From Atherix ibis (Eukaryota > Arthropoda > Insecta > Diptera > Athericidae), in NCBI GenBank assembly GCA_958298945.1, contig OY282605.1:7277811-7341810 (forward strand): DNA of 64,000 nucleotides, written 5' to 3'. The translations under genes and the position numbers were made by a program. How positions within the stretch are numbered: position 1 is the stretch's first letter; each line of letters begins with the position of its first letter. Below are positions 9,846 through 20,962 of this stretch, in pieces. The notes below the pieces were generated by a model, which ran no database searches, was not told the origin of the DNA, and was given only the letters and a program-made list of their open reading frames with translations.

Positions 9846-12385
9846 CCGTATATGCAAGACCGTTACTAGTTGTTATTACTTCGTCCTGACCTTAACGAAG
9901 GATTCCCTTGAACGTTAAATTATTTTTACTTTCTCACATTTCATTACGGAAGTGAGGGGCTTCCTGTCAAAGCTTATAAATAATGCCAATTAATATTATG
10001 ATTATATCAGAGAAATAATGAAAACGTACCCTTTTCTGGAATTCAATAGTCTTCCTTTAATTACTGTGAAAATCCCCACTTAACAAATAAAAGTTCTCTT
10101 AAAAAGGATACATTTTTTTCACAGCCACAATTGCTGAATTTTTCTCCTTCCTTTAAACTGAAGAGTATTTTTTTTTTGGGTTTAAGAATAAAAATAAATT
10201 TTCTGATTTTCTCTTTAAGTGCATCAGAGTTTTGGGGTTGGTCAGCAGAAGATTCTACCTTTTTTGGTCACTTAAGTGCTGTATGCTCGTATGTGAATCC
10301 TTTTTTGAGAAATTCCAAACCATTTCCAATGTGAACGTTTTATTGTCGTCCTTTTTTCTTTGGCTTCCAATCGATTGTGGTCCATTCCTTTTATATACAG
10401 AAGTGGATTTGAAAATTCTGAGACGTTCGAAAATATCCTGAAAATTAACTGTTGAAGATGTGAATAATCCCACTTTTTTTATATTATTATAAAGGATTTA
10501 TTTTGAAAGGGGGGAACTGAAAAGAACTGATTTGTGAAAAGAGCCAGGCTCTTAAGTTAAGACTGTCAAGAAGCAAATAGGCTTTCAGGATTTATCTTAC
10601 GGATGAGTACGTCCTTTTCTGGCTCATCTTTATTGATGGTTATCATCATTGACGCGTGTTCATATCCTTTTGCTTTTCCGATGGCACATGAATTTTACCA
10701 AAATCGATTTTGTTCGTATTTCAGTCGGGGTCTTATTTAATATCAACTTTTGGTTGATGGGATTTTGAAATCTAGTCGAATAGAGGCGGGTAGGATGGCT
10801 AATATAGAAAAGAAGCTAATGTAGCAAATTTTTTTTTGAGGGAGGGCGGGAGAGGGAGTCGACCATTTTTGGTAGTAGATTTCTCAAGTACTTTCGGGAT
10901 TTCAATTTTCCCTATTATTTTATTTCTTCCTCTGCCCCGCGTTCCCTTCTTTCATTGACTTTTTTGATATTTCATGTTTAAGATGATTCACCGTCTTTCT
11001 TTAGTAATATTTAAGACTCTATGAGAAAATTTATGCTAATCTACTCTTCGCCACACTGGATGTAATAAAATAACCAGCTCACTGGGTTAATTTAATTTGA
11101 AAGTCATACCATCCGATCCAAAGTCTAATTTGTAAATTGTCGTAACTCGAGTTGGATCAGTTGTCATAAATTTTTTTTTAATGAATTGCTTTATTTAGTA
11201 ATGATTGGTTGAGAAGGGATGGATGGGGATGGGATGGCAGTGCGTCTTAGCTGAAAGTTGAAAAATGTGCTGATAAAAATGATGAGCTTGGGAAAAAAAA
11301 ACTCCGGACTTGGGTGTTAATTGGTTGGTCAATAAAATTTTAAAAGCAATCTCGGCGGCCCTCATGTTGGATGTGATGTGATGGCTACAAATCTGAAAAA
11401 TGATTTAATTTTTTTCTTCTTCCAATCGGTTGTCTATTCTGTGTGGAGGAGAATCATTCGTTTTTGGATGGGTTTGTTGGTGAAAGAAATTAAATTCTTT
11501 AAATTTTTATTTATTTTTATCGTATTACTTTTTGGGTGCCGTCCCCCCATTAATAGTTCACATCATCATTCGCAAATCGAATTTGGTGGTGGTTGGTTTG
11601 ATGTGTGATAATATGTAATCGATAAATTTTTAACGCGCTTCAAGTCTTCTTCAGCAGCGCCACACTTTCGCTGAACATGTGCGGATACAGTACAAAAGTT
11701 TTGGAGTCATGAACTCTCCTCCTAGAAGAATTGATAATTGCATGTAGTGGTGGATAAATAAATAATTACCGAATGTTTGTGAGTGCCCAGAATGGAAATG
11801 GATTATTAACGTTGGGTAGACTAGAATTTTCTAGGGTATCAAATAGATTTTAGTAAATTAAAGCGTCACGAAATGGATATTTTCATATTAATGTATCTAT
11901 TTTTATATAGAGTATATGAAAATCGATAATTTATATTTTATGGGACGAATTGAGTTCAATGATCTGGCGTTTTTTTTTTTTTTTTTTTTTTAGAAAAGTT
12001 TGATCCCATTTTTATTACGAAATATTCATACACGACGATGATTAGGCAATCAGAAGGCACGTGTTTGTGCTAAGAGAGGGCGTAAAGTATGTTTTGTAGA
12101 ATTTGAAAGTGAATTTTTTTTTGCAAATTGAATTATTTGGTATTTACGTATATAAGGAAAAAAAACTTGAGAAGGTATGAAAAAAGGATTTTTTTTTTGA
12201 ATTGGAAAGTGGGAGACCAAATTTTGTTAAATGTCTCCACAGAAAAAAAATCTTATATGAAAGAGTAAAAATTTTCAATTGATCTTAATTTTGAGCTGGC
12301 GGCAAAAAATTTCTGGCCATAATTTTTTTTCTTTTTATTTAACTGGTATCTACACACAATTTGTACCAAGAAAACTCTTTAAGGC
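9846..12385. other. Unassigned AT-rich DNA, possibly intronic
   Basis: No transposon family recurs here and no convincing frame exists. A T21 run lies near 11971-11991. Purine-rich G tracts occur at 10840-10856, listed separately, and more weakly at 11215-11240. Confidence 0.45.
10840..10856 (+). other. Short-loop G-quadruplex motif
   Basis: The bases GGGAGGGCGGGAGAGGG give four G3 runs with loops of 1, 1 and 3 nt. This is the pattern known to favour a stable parallel quadruplex. It follows directly after a run of T. Confidence 0.85.
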
Positions 12386-12690
12386 AGGGGTCGGCAACCT
12401 ACACGTATGACCCACTTCAAATGATCCACTTTAGTTCCGAAAATAAAGTGTAATATATAAAAATAAATTATAAAACAGAAAAGTATGGTCTGCACACAGC
12501 ATCGCGTAATTACAATATAACACATCGCATTGATTTCCATGCATTTAAATTTGAAGCCGTAGTTGGTAATAGTAGTAGCGCAATTACAATCACGCTACAT
12601 CTGCTAGTTTGGTTGCAGCTCTTAGCATTGGTACCAACGGAAAACCATTTACAAATGGTGTATTTTCGAAAAACCCATTCATAAATTGTT
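12386..12690 (+). mobile_element. hAT-like terminal fragment
   Basis: CAGGGGTCGGCAACCT at 12386-12401 is the kind of terminal inverted repeat seen in many hAT elements and their short derivatives. No matching inverted end is found to the right before the mariner remnant at 12691, so this is one end only and the right boundary is uncertain. The minus-strand frame at 12510-12710 has no motif I recognise. Confidence 0.55.
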
Positions 12691-13002
12691 CCAAACCCAT
12701 GATTCGTCACCAGTTATGAACCCTCTGGAGGAAATTTGGGTCATCGGGGACAGAGTCCAACAGCTCCTTAGCAATGTTAATGCGATGCTGTTTTTGGTCG
12801 AAATTAAGCAAAAATCGAAGACGAGCCAACACGCGTGCAAGCAAAGCAGCTATCAAAACTGAACTGAACATTGAAAATGGCCGAACTTGTCGGCATAGTT
12901 GAGAGACATGAGTACCAACATAACGCCACAAAAAAAACCGAAAACCGAATATACGTAACCCGCAGAAATTCAAAATTCGCGATACTTTTTGAACAGATCT
13001 CG
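12691..13002 (-). mobile_element. M3 mariner fragment, 5' end retained
   Basis: The right end carries the M3 terminal repeat (ATACTTTTTGAACAGATCTC, then G, followed by TA at 13003). The minus strand reads RVLARLRFLLNFDQKQHRIN and then LLDSVPDDPNFLQR, as in the copy at 44160-45070. The element is broken off at about 12691, just before the first catalytic Asp, so most of the transposase is missing. Confidence 0.85.
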
Positions 13003-15032
13003 TATAAATCCTCCCTGTACAAAATGCGTCTTTCAGTGCTTCTCGGCCCCTCCAAAAATGCTTCTGGTCAACGAAAAAGGCTTGTTGCAACTTTTTATAA
13101 GTCAAACTCACGGAGTCCACCAAGCTTAACCTAATAGTTGATGGCACATCCTTGCTCCAAATTTCGGGGTTAAATTTTTTGTATAGGTTAATGTACTAAC
13201 CGGACCAGATGGAAACTTGTACTGTACATCTAGGAGGTACTAACATACAAGCTATGATTAATTTTCTACTACACCTCGAATGTATAAAATTACAGCAAGT
13301 TAGCGAATTTTGGTCTTCTATAATCCAATGGCTTATTAGAATTTTATTTTAACTTAAAATTGACATTTTCCTCTTCTACATTGCATACTAACTTTTTTGT
13401 TAATTAATTTAAAAATTTTATCCTATTATATTTTTTGTTTTTTTTTTTGCTATTACAATAATTATGATTTAAAGAGACCCAACTTAAAAGTTGTGACAAA
13501 TAAAATGCATTAGAGAAAAAATTCTCTCTCATCAATAAAATCATAATTTTTCATGATGAAAAATATTAAAATTAAATTTATAATTATAGAACACGGCCAG
13601 ACAGTCCATTTATATATATTCAGACATTTGGGACATAAGAAGTTTAGTCTCTGCCAACTATATTTACCTCTTTTCAAATCTATACTAAATAAAAATGTTG
13701 TTTTTTTGCTATAAATTTATATCATGCCATATCATATATAATGTTGCAATTACGTCATAAACATAAATAAAAAAAACTGACTTATTAAGAAAATAAGAAG
13801 AGAAAAGTGAGTAAAAATAAATGAAACTTTTTGACAAATTGTTTGCTTGTGAAAAGTATAAATATTCCTAAAATAAATTCATCAAATAATGGCCAATAAT
13901 ATGTCAGCAGTCAGTTCATCTTTGAAGTTCGAGTGGACCACAGGCAATTTTTGAAGAATAGTCAATAATTCGATGTTAGCGATTCTGTCTACATCATAGG
14001 TGGTCAGTTGAATCTATCAAAAGCAGCACCAATAAACATGTCATCACCGAAATACGTACAACGTGTCTGACACTGACGTGACGACAAGGAAGATTTTGTA
14101 TCTTCTGGCAGCTTCCATCAATCGCTGAACAAACTTTCCATTTCTTTCGAACATTGGGGATTTGAGAAAAATCCAAACAAATTGGCCGTAAAATTCCCAG
14201 ACACTGGTGGTTCGGTTGTTACGAACTTCGTCGGTTCACATCACTTCATTATTTATAAACAGAAGTTTTTCCAATGGCTCTCTCTGATTATCATGAATGA
14301 TGGAAGTCCTGGATCCGATCGATAATCCTAATTATACAGCGTCAATTTGCAGTATTTTCCGCTGCAACTACAATCAGTCTACGTTTCCAGTTACCCCCTT
14401 AATCGTGTTAGTGCGCCACTGAGACTACATTTTCTTGCTGTTTGCATTCGAGATTTGTATAACATTCCAGTCTATATGGTAACAATAACAATAACAATAA
14501 CGATTATGTACGGTTTGTAAAATATTATGCATTTTATGTTTTGTACAACTTCATCTTGAATGTTTATTAAACAGTGTTTCTGGTGGCGTTAGACTTAGCT
14601 CATGGCGATAGGAATACGTTCAGTTTATTCGCAATACTATCGGCTGAATGTAGTTTTTGTTATTAATTAGTTTTCTCCTTTTTTTAAATGTATCGTTTGG
14701 ATAATTAACGTAATTGACGGTGTAGACGTGTACTGACTTAAAACTGGCTTGGTGTCGACGGAAAAGCTCATTTGAAGAAGACATTCTCTACCTTATTTGT
14801 GACGTCGTCTGTCGCATAACTCATCTGGACCGTCTAATATTAATAGTTTTGCATTCTAACAGCTCACTTGCATATTAATATGAATATAAACCAGTCAAAA
14901 AAGAATTGCTTTCAATTAAAGTAATTTTACAAATTCGTCGACTATTGTCCCAAATAGTGAGAAAGGCTTCATTTTGGAGTTCTGTACCTTAATTTTTATT
15001 TGGGTGCGTATTTTTTACATCTCCGCTTCCGT
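13003..15032. other. Unassigned DNA
   Basis: 13150-13900 is AT-rich with no feature. 13900-14460 is more GC-balanced, and short frames on both strands look like an old, decayed coding or repeat sequence that I cannot name. The minus frame at 13147-13003 (AFFVDQKHFWRGREALKDAF) reads protein-like but matches nothing I know. A weak resemblance to 22640-22745 is noted. Confidence 0.4.
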
Positions 15033-15230
15033 TCATCCAAGGGGAGTCTTTTTTGGGCAGTTCTCGCGAAAATATCGATAACCTCTCACATTGTTTGTGA
15101 GTTCAAAATCAAGGCCAGCACACTTCAGTATCTTTTCTCTCTCCGGTCGGAATAGGGTGCAGTAAAATAACACGTGTTCCACGATCTCCACCACACCATC
15201 ACAACAAGGGCACATTGCGCCAATCTAAAG
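15033..15230 (-). pseudogene. Non-LTR retrotransposon C-terminal zinc-knuckle fragment
   Basis: The minus strand reads CPCCDGVVEIVEHVLFYCTL followed by FRPER. This is the Cys/His-rich C-terminal motif after the reverse transcriptase in R1-type LINEs. It lies downstream, in the same orientation, of the RT remnant at 15815-16370, with family B sequence between them. I infer one LINE interrupted by family B. Confidence 0.7.
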
Positions 15231-15252
15231 CGATATTGGCAAGCCCAAAAAC

Positions 15253-15800
15253 CTTTGATTATAGAAGAACTGGAAAGGTCTGTGGCACGCACATGCAAAA
15301 TATCAGAAACGGCGTAAATCAGTGGGCGCCAAATTTAAGAAATTTTTAATAGAAATTTAACTGAAATATTACATTACTAACTGTGCAGAAATGTCCCCTT
15401 AATTCGACTTCATGGGGTCCTCCTGTTATTCAACAATTTATGTTTTTGAAGACAAAAAACATAGCTTGTCATGTTTGGTCTTCTCTGATTAACCTTTTAT
15501 TTTTTTTCAGCTTTTTTCTTCGTTAAGTCATTTAACTTCTTAGATTATAGAAGAACTGAATATGCCTCTATACAAAAATTCTATCCAAATTTGGTTGGTA
15601 CACACAAGCAAAAAATATCAGAAACGGCGTAAATCATTGGGGGCCAATTTTAAACTTCAGTATTCGAAATGAAGCGGTTCATTTAAAACCCTTTTTCATA
15701 TGTGATGTCATTTATGCGTAAAAAAATAGATTTTTTTATATTACGGATTTAGTTGTTTTAATGGAATTGGTTTTGAAAATTTGCAATAAAACACAGTAGT
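15253..15800. mobile_element. Two tandem family B left halves
   Basis: A degraded left end (TTTGATTATAGAAGAACTGG) lies at 15253. It is followed by the family B unit with ATTACATTACTAACTGTGCA and the CATGTTTGGTCTTCTCTGAT segment. A second, well-preserved left end CTTAGATTATAGAAGAACTG begins at 15539 and runs to about 15800, closely matching 4803-5050. The same order (CATGTTTGGTCTTCTCTGAT, then a left end) occurs at 34050-34140. No right terminal repeat is present. Confidence 0.65.
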
Positions 15801-15814
15801 CTATTTTAAAATAT

Positions 15815-16370
15815 TATTTATTTATTTCACTTCATATCCCAGAGGGTTTGCCCTGTCGTCTAGGTTTTTTAAATTTCTTCCGGATAGCGTATTGACAATC
15901 CATACGGCCTCGTGCGACACCGCGCGGAATGCCCAGGCCTCTCTCAATGAGCTCCTACGGTAGACTGTTAAAAGCTTTTGTATATAGGTTGCGCAACCCA
16001 GCACAGCTGCACAAATCGGTGTAGCATAGATTAGGATCGACCTGGCCACGTCGCTAACAGGGTCCTTCTCTTCTGTTTGGGCCCGCCGTGGTTTGGTATT
16101 GGGGCGACAGGGCTTTTATTTACGTGCCAAAGCCCAGATACTTCAGCGATGACCTGAAATCACCTCATATTTGCCAGTCGTGATAGTAATGCTCTCTCTG
16201 CACTTCGTATCCTGGATGAGCACTGCCTCTGTCTTATGGTCTGAAAGCCGACTACCCATTGTCAGAAGCCAACGGCGAACAGATAGCACAGTCTCGTTGC
16301 AGATTTTGCCAATACTCATTAGTGAATTAGTTGTAAAATACATTACATTCCACAATATAAGTCCCAATTG
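15815..16370 (-). pseudogene. R1-like reverse transcriptase fragment
   Basis: The minus strand at 16330-16150 resembles the region after the RT active site (RWLLTMGSRLSDHKTEAVLI). From 16049 down it reads MARSILIYATPICAAVLGCA, then LLTVYRRSSLREAWAFRAVS with HEAVWIV, typical of the RT C-terminal (thumb) region of R1-clade elements. The catalytic aspartates are not preserved. A frame change falls near 16080. It is 5'-truncated, which is usual for such insertions, and fused in decay to unrelated DNA at about 16370. Confidence 0.75.
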
Positions 16371-17920
16371 TTTTGTGTGCGCGTGTATGTGTATTTTGAA
16401 GAGCGAGTCGATTGGAGCTCAATTCATAGATAAAAGGATCAAATTTAATAACAGAAAAGAATCGGATGTTTTTTTTTACAAAAGATTCTGTAGGACTTTT
16501 CCTTGAGAAGATCCTCACGTAGACACAATACAAGAAAAAATAATCCACAAAATTGAAATCATAAATGAATCTCTTGAAAGTATCTTTATTTATTTAGAAT
16601 GTTTTTTTTTGTTGTTGTTGTTATATTAAAAAAGGATTCAAGTTGACTTACTTCACAAAGCTCTCTATCCGACATGATATTCAAATCACAAATTTTCAAA
16701 GATTTTTTTAGATACGACTGAAAACAACCCCCTCCCCCACTCTTCCAACACTTCTTCCATTAAAAAAAAATTCGAAAAAATACCAAAATGAACATTAAGA
16801 ATTGAAAGCAATTCAAATGAAATTGAAAGTATGGTAAGTGGGGGCGGACGGTGCTCTTCACAAGAATGACACTTATTCGTAGAAGTATTTTTTTGGTTTC
16901 CAAAAAATTCTCTACAATTCTAAGCTTAAGTGAAAAGATACTCAAAATTTAATTGACTTTATGACGAAGTCATTTCGGATAAGCTTTTAAGTGGTCTGTG
17001 ACATATTGTATAAGCATAAACCTAAGAGCATTATGTGAACAAAAAAGATATAAATAACCAATTAGGATGAAGTCTGAGGGTTTTTTTGTTGCAGGTTTGG
17101 GGAAAGTTGACAAGAATTTCTTGTTTTGGGGAAAAGGACTTTTGAATATTTGTAACTTTTTTTGCTACGGTGGATTTTTTTTGTTTATTTTATGTGTACT
17201 TGAATATTTTTTGAAATCACAGTTTTTGAAGTAAGAATATTTAGTTGGAAGATGGTCAGTATTTGCATTGTTAGCTTTAGTGGAAAATTGAAAATTGTCA
17301 TAGAAAAAAATGCCTTGTTAAATGAACAGAAACGACTAATAATTCCGTTCAAACCAAAGGCATAATAAAATCAATAGGAAAAAAATCGATATTTTCCGAA
17401 ACTAAATAAAACTTTTTCTAACTAGCACCTGATTGGGTCCAAGCGTTCCTTTTGTTTTCTTCGATAGAATTTTTACATCGGCCCCAATGGAATTAGTTAC
17501 TCTTGCTGAATAACAACATAAATTAACGATAATTGAGGAAGTTCTTTGGTTACACTTAAGCCAATGACTCTGTACGTTCGAAGTGAAGAATATGAAAGAA
17601 AATTTGTGTTTTTTGTGCAATGATGAGCTTTTATGGAAAATTTATTTTTATACTGACTGTCCATACAGAGAATATGGAAAATCTGCTTAAATATGATTTA
17701 TAGCTGGCACTTTTCTCAACAATGTTTTTTTTCTTTATTCATTAAAGAATGTTCACCTTTTTAGTTATTTGTCGATAAATTAAGTTCTATCTATTTCAAG
17801 GTATTGTCTTATAACAACGGAAAAAAAAACAAAAAAAAAACAAAAAAAAACTATATGGCCTCATGGTCAAAGTAGTGACCCTTTGAAAGAAAGACGCTAT
17901 TGAAAAAAAGGGTCAACCAA
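16371..17920. other. Unassigned AT-rich DNA
   Basis: No transposon end or convincing gene. A TTG microsatellite lies near 16606-16621 and A-rich/C interrupted runs at 17819-17850. Short minus-strand frames at 16760-16945 and 17402-17620 have no recognisable domain. Confidence 0.45.
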
Positions 17921-18060
17921 ACTTGCACTTCGGAAAGTAAAGTGAAATAAATCACACTTAAAATTTAGATTTGTTTAAAATTTTTATTTTATTATATTTC
18001 CTGAACCTTTCCATTATGCATGGTATATCATGATTGCAGGTCATAAGTCCAAATGGATTC
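17921..18060 (-). mobile_element. Family A 3' terminal fragment
   Basis: GCACTTCGGAAAGTAAAGTG, then TTAAAATTTAGATTTG and CCATTATGCATGGTATATCA, match the family A 3' end seen at 740-860. The fragment stops at about 18060. 18061-18413 is unassigned, after which a second 3' end begins. Confidence 0.7.
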
Positions 18061-18413
18061 TAAAATTATGAGTTGAAGTCTTTTCAGTTACGAGTCTAAC
18101 CTTCCAAGTAAGATGTTCATTTAAGTATAGTTGTAAAAATCGTACTCTTATAATCACGTTGCCAGGTTAAAAAAGGACCTACTTCCGCAATGACCTGAAA
18201 ATTGTTGTAATAATGAATTGGCATGAATACTTATCTGCTGATAAACCATAGTTCATTTTCCATTTAGTTTACTAATTTCCAAGGATGTAATTTGACAATT
18301 CTAATGATACATGTGTCTGTAAGAATATTATTGCCTGTAAGGCTAAACTTTTGTATTATAAAGGATGGAAGGAAAGAAGCTGCCTTGGCGAAACTCTTGT
18401 AAAGGGATTTCAA

Positions 18414-20413
18414 ATTATGCTTCGGAAAGTGAAGTTCATTAAAACACACATCAAATTTAGATTTGAACAAAATCTTAATTTAATTATTTTACATGGACCT
18501 TGCCATTAAATATAACATAATTCAAATGGACTCGATCATCTTGAGATGATTTTTTAAGATTTCTTTTTGCAGGACCCGATTTTTTTGAGGTACATTTTTA
18601 AGACTTCTTTGCACACATTCGGGGCTTGGTGGATTTTGGTTTTTAAAGTCTCTAAAGTTTTGGGATTATCTACATAAACATGATTTTTTGCGTTGCCGTA
18701 CAAAAAAAAGTCCAACGTTGTCAAATCGCACGATCTTGGGGAGGTCAATTGACATCACCAAAACAAGATCTCAAAACTTTTTCCGCCGCAAAAAAATTAA
18801 AATTTTTCGTATTTTGTGGCTTGTTGTGGTGCTGTTTTGTTAAAACCACACATAAACCAGATTAAAATCTTTAAGTTCATACCCTCAAAAAAAAAGCGGT
18901 TATCATAGGGTCATAGCGCTAAGGAACTCTTCTTCTTCATTTGAAAGAAAATACGAACCAATGACATTTTCTGATAAAAATGCAAACCATACAGTCACTT
19001 TTTTTTTGGATACAATGGCTTCCACACACTCATTTCTCGTTAGATGCATAAATCCACCTTACGAAAAATTAGCCCCATCGCTCAAAAGGTGATTTGATCG
19101 TAATAACTAGGGGCTTTCTTTAGAGGTCGATACTTTTTAAATAATTTTTGATGGTTTTTTTTTGCAGATTTCGGACGGGCTATAATTTGGCCGGTACTTG
19201 ACGGATAATGATTTCTAAATGCTTCAAGGTTTAAGTAAAGTCTGTGTAAATACGATGTTCCGCGTAAATTTACAAGAAAAAGTCCAAACATCGCCAAATC
19301 GCACTATCTTAAGTCTTAGTGACATCACCAAATCTCAAAAATACGCGTTCTGGGACCTTTTTGCGAAATTTTTTCATGTTATGTTGCCACCACCTTATTG
19401 AAACCACACATGGCACAGATTAAACATCTTCAAGTTCAATCCCAAAAAAAGAAGACAATTATAGCGCTCAGAATTTACGGTAACGTTGTCCCTTTCTTGA
19501 TTTTCAAAGAAAGACTGGTCAATGACACTCTCGGTTCAGAATACACACCAGACAGTCACTTTTTTGTAGATACAATGGTTTCCCCACAGTCAGTTGTAGG
19601 TTGATTTCGCTCCTTGACGTATGCACCGATCTACAAATGATCATCATACCTGAAGAAAATTTTGTTCCAAAAATATGACAGATATCCGAACCACAAAATG
19701 TATATCATGAAAAAATTAACAATATTTTATGCTCTTAATTATTAAAGACAGTTTTTTACAGTAAAAATTTTAACAATTTTTTAAAATTACTTTAAAAAAT
19801 ATTTTTTTAACAAAAAATTATTTTAAAAAAAAGTTTATAAAAAAATTCTTTTTGTGAATCCTTTTTATCCAAAATTTTTCTTGAAAAATTATTATTTTGA
19901 CCGATTTTTTGAATATTTATGGTAAATTTTTAGGGTCAAATTTTCCAGAACAAACTTTTCCATAAATTTGTTATTTTCTATAATTTTTACAAAAGTTTTT
20001 TAAAGAATTTTAGCAGAATTTTCTCAGGAAATCCGTACTGAAAATTCAAATTGTTTGGAAAATATTTTAAAGCAAAAACCCGAAGCCCTTTACTTTAAAC
20101 AATTTTACTGATCTGAAAGTGCGTCAGACAAAAAATTTAAACGTTTTTTTTTTAACAGTATTTTGGGTGAAATTTTTGGATTGAAACATATTTTTTTGAT
20201 AGAATTTTCTTTAATGTATTTTGTAGTCGAATGAGCGTTTTTGATTTATTCCAAATACCTCAGATTGGAAGCTAATAAATCACAAGTCAATGCAATTAAT
20301 CAAGCAGTAAGTATATTGTCTTGGAAAAGTGTTGATGGTGATCGCCATGCAATTAAATGAACTCCTCTCCATGAGGAACGTCTAATGGAGGCGCCTAACC
20401 TGATCATAATGTG
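18414..20413 (-). mobile_element. Compound family A block, second copy of 740-2740
   Basis: This block has the same order and orientation as 740-2740. A family A 3' half at 18414-19090 includes, on the minus strand, PRSCDLTTLDFFLYGNAKN at 18745-18690, the third-Asp region of the transposase. A second, distinct family A piece follows at 19090-19640, then the AT-rich 0.75 kb tail with GTTGATGGTGATCGCCATGC near 20330. It lacks the 46-bp left hairpin arm of the first copy. The end at about 20413 follows CGCCTAACCTGATCATAATG, as in the first copy. Coding frames are broken. Confidence 0.7.
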
Positions 20414-20659
20414 AGTCAAATTACATTTAATTGGGAAATCGTGCCACAAATTCAAATGTGATCGCCAAAGTGATCCATCTTCAGATATTTTGCGTTGTAC
20501 TGTCCTCTGAATATTGAATGAAATTGAAGCTGACTGCCTGGGTAATAAGTAAATAAGCACGTGTTTGCCGGCCTAATGTATTCCCCGTGGAACCTTAAAT
20601 ATGCAAAATAAATCTTCCATAGTGGCATCGACAGTGCTTAAATGAAATGAAAATTTCAG

Positions 20660-20962
20660 GCTTGGTTACGACAAATTGATCGAGACGGAAAAAGGGATCT
20701 TAAAAGGGTTGGCCAGAAAATTGGGAAGGGGGAATTACAAGTGGCACTAAGGATTCAAGAAGAAGAAGAAATCACCGATTACCAATATAGTGGCTTCATC
20801 CTTTCGTTGATCGCTGGAAAGGGTTTGACGTCTTTACTCGGTTGGCCGTCTGCCTCTGGCAATCAATCTCCTTCCTGCTTCTGCGGATTCTTATATTATC
20901 TTCGGGGTCTCTTCTTTCTTTTTGTAAAAAAATATAAAATTGATTACTGCAATAAAAGTTAG
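20660..20962 (+). CDS. Unassigned open frame after an acceptor-like site
   Basis: An open frame of about 100 codons begins immediately after AAAATTTCAG, a possible splice acceptor; upstream it meets a stop within three codons. It reads AWLRQIDRDGKRDLKRVGQK in a basic first part, then an EEEE cluster, then a hydrophobic part ending in NKS and a stop at 20960. I recognise no domain. No clear donor site is visible inside. It may be an exon of a host gene, the tail of an unknown mobile element, or chance. Confidence 0.25.
   Translation, partial: AWLRQIDRDGKRDLKRVGQKIGKGELQVALRIQEEEEITDYQYSGFILSLIAGKGLTSLLGWPSASGNQSPSCFCGFLYYLRGLFFLFVKKYKIDYCNKS

Noticed and set aside
12386..13002. Complete hAT element
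   Set aside because: Only one terminal repeat is visible; the right side is an M3 mariner with its own end.
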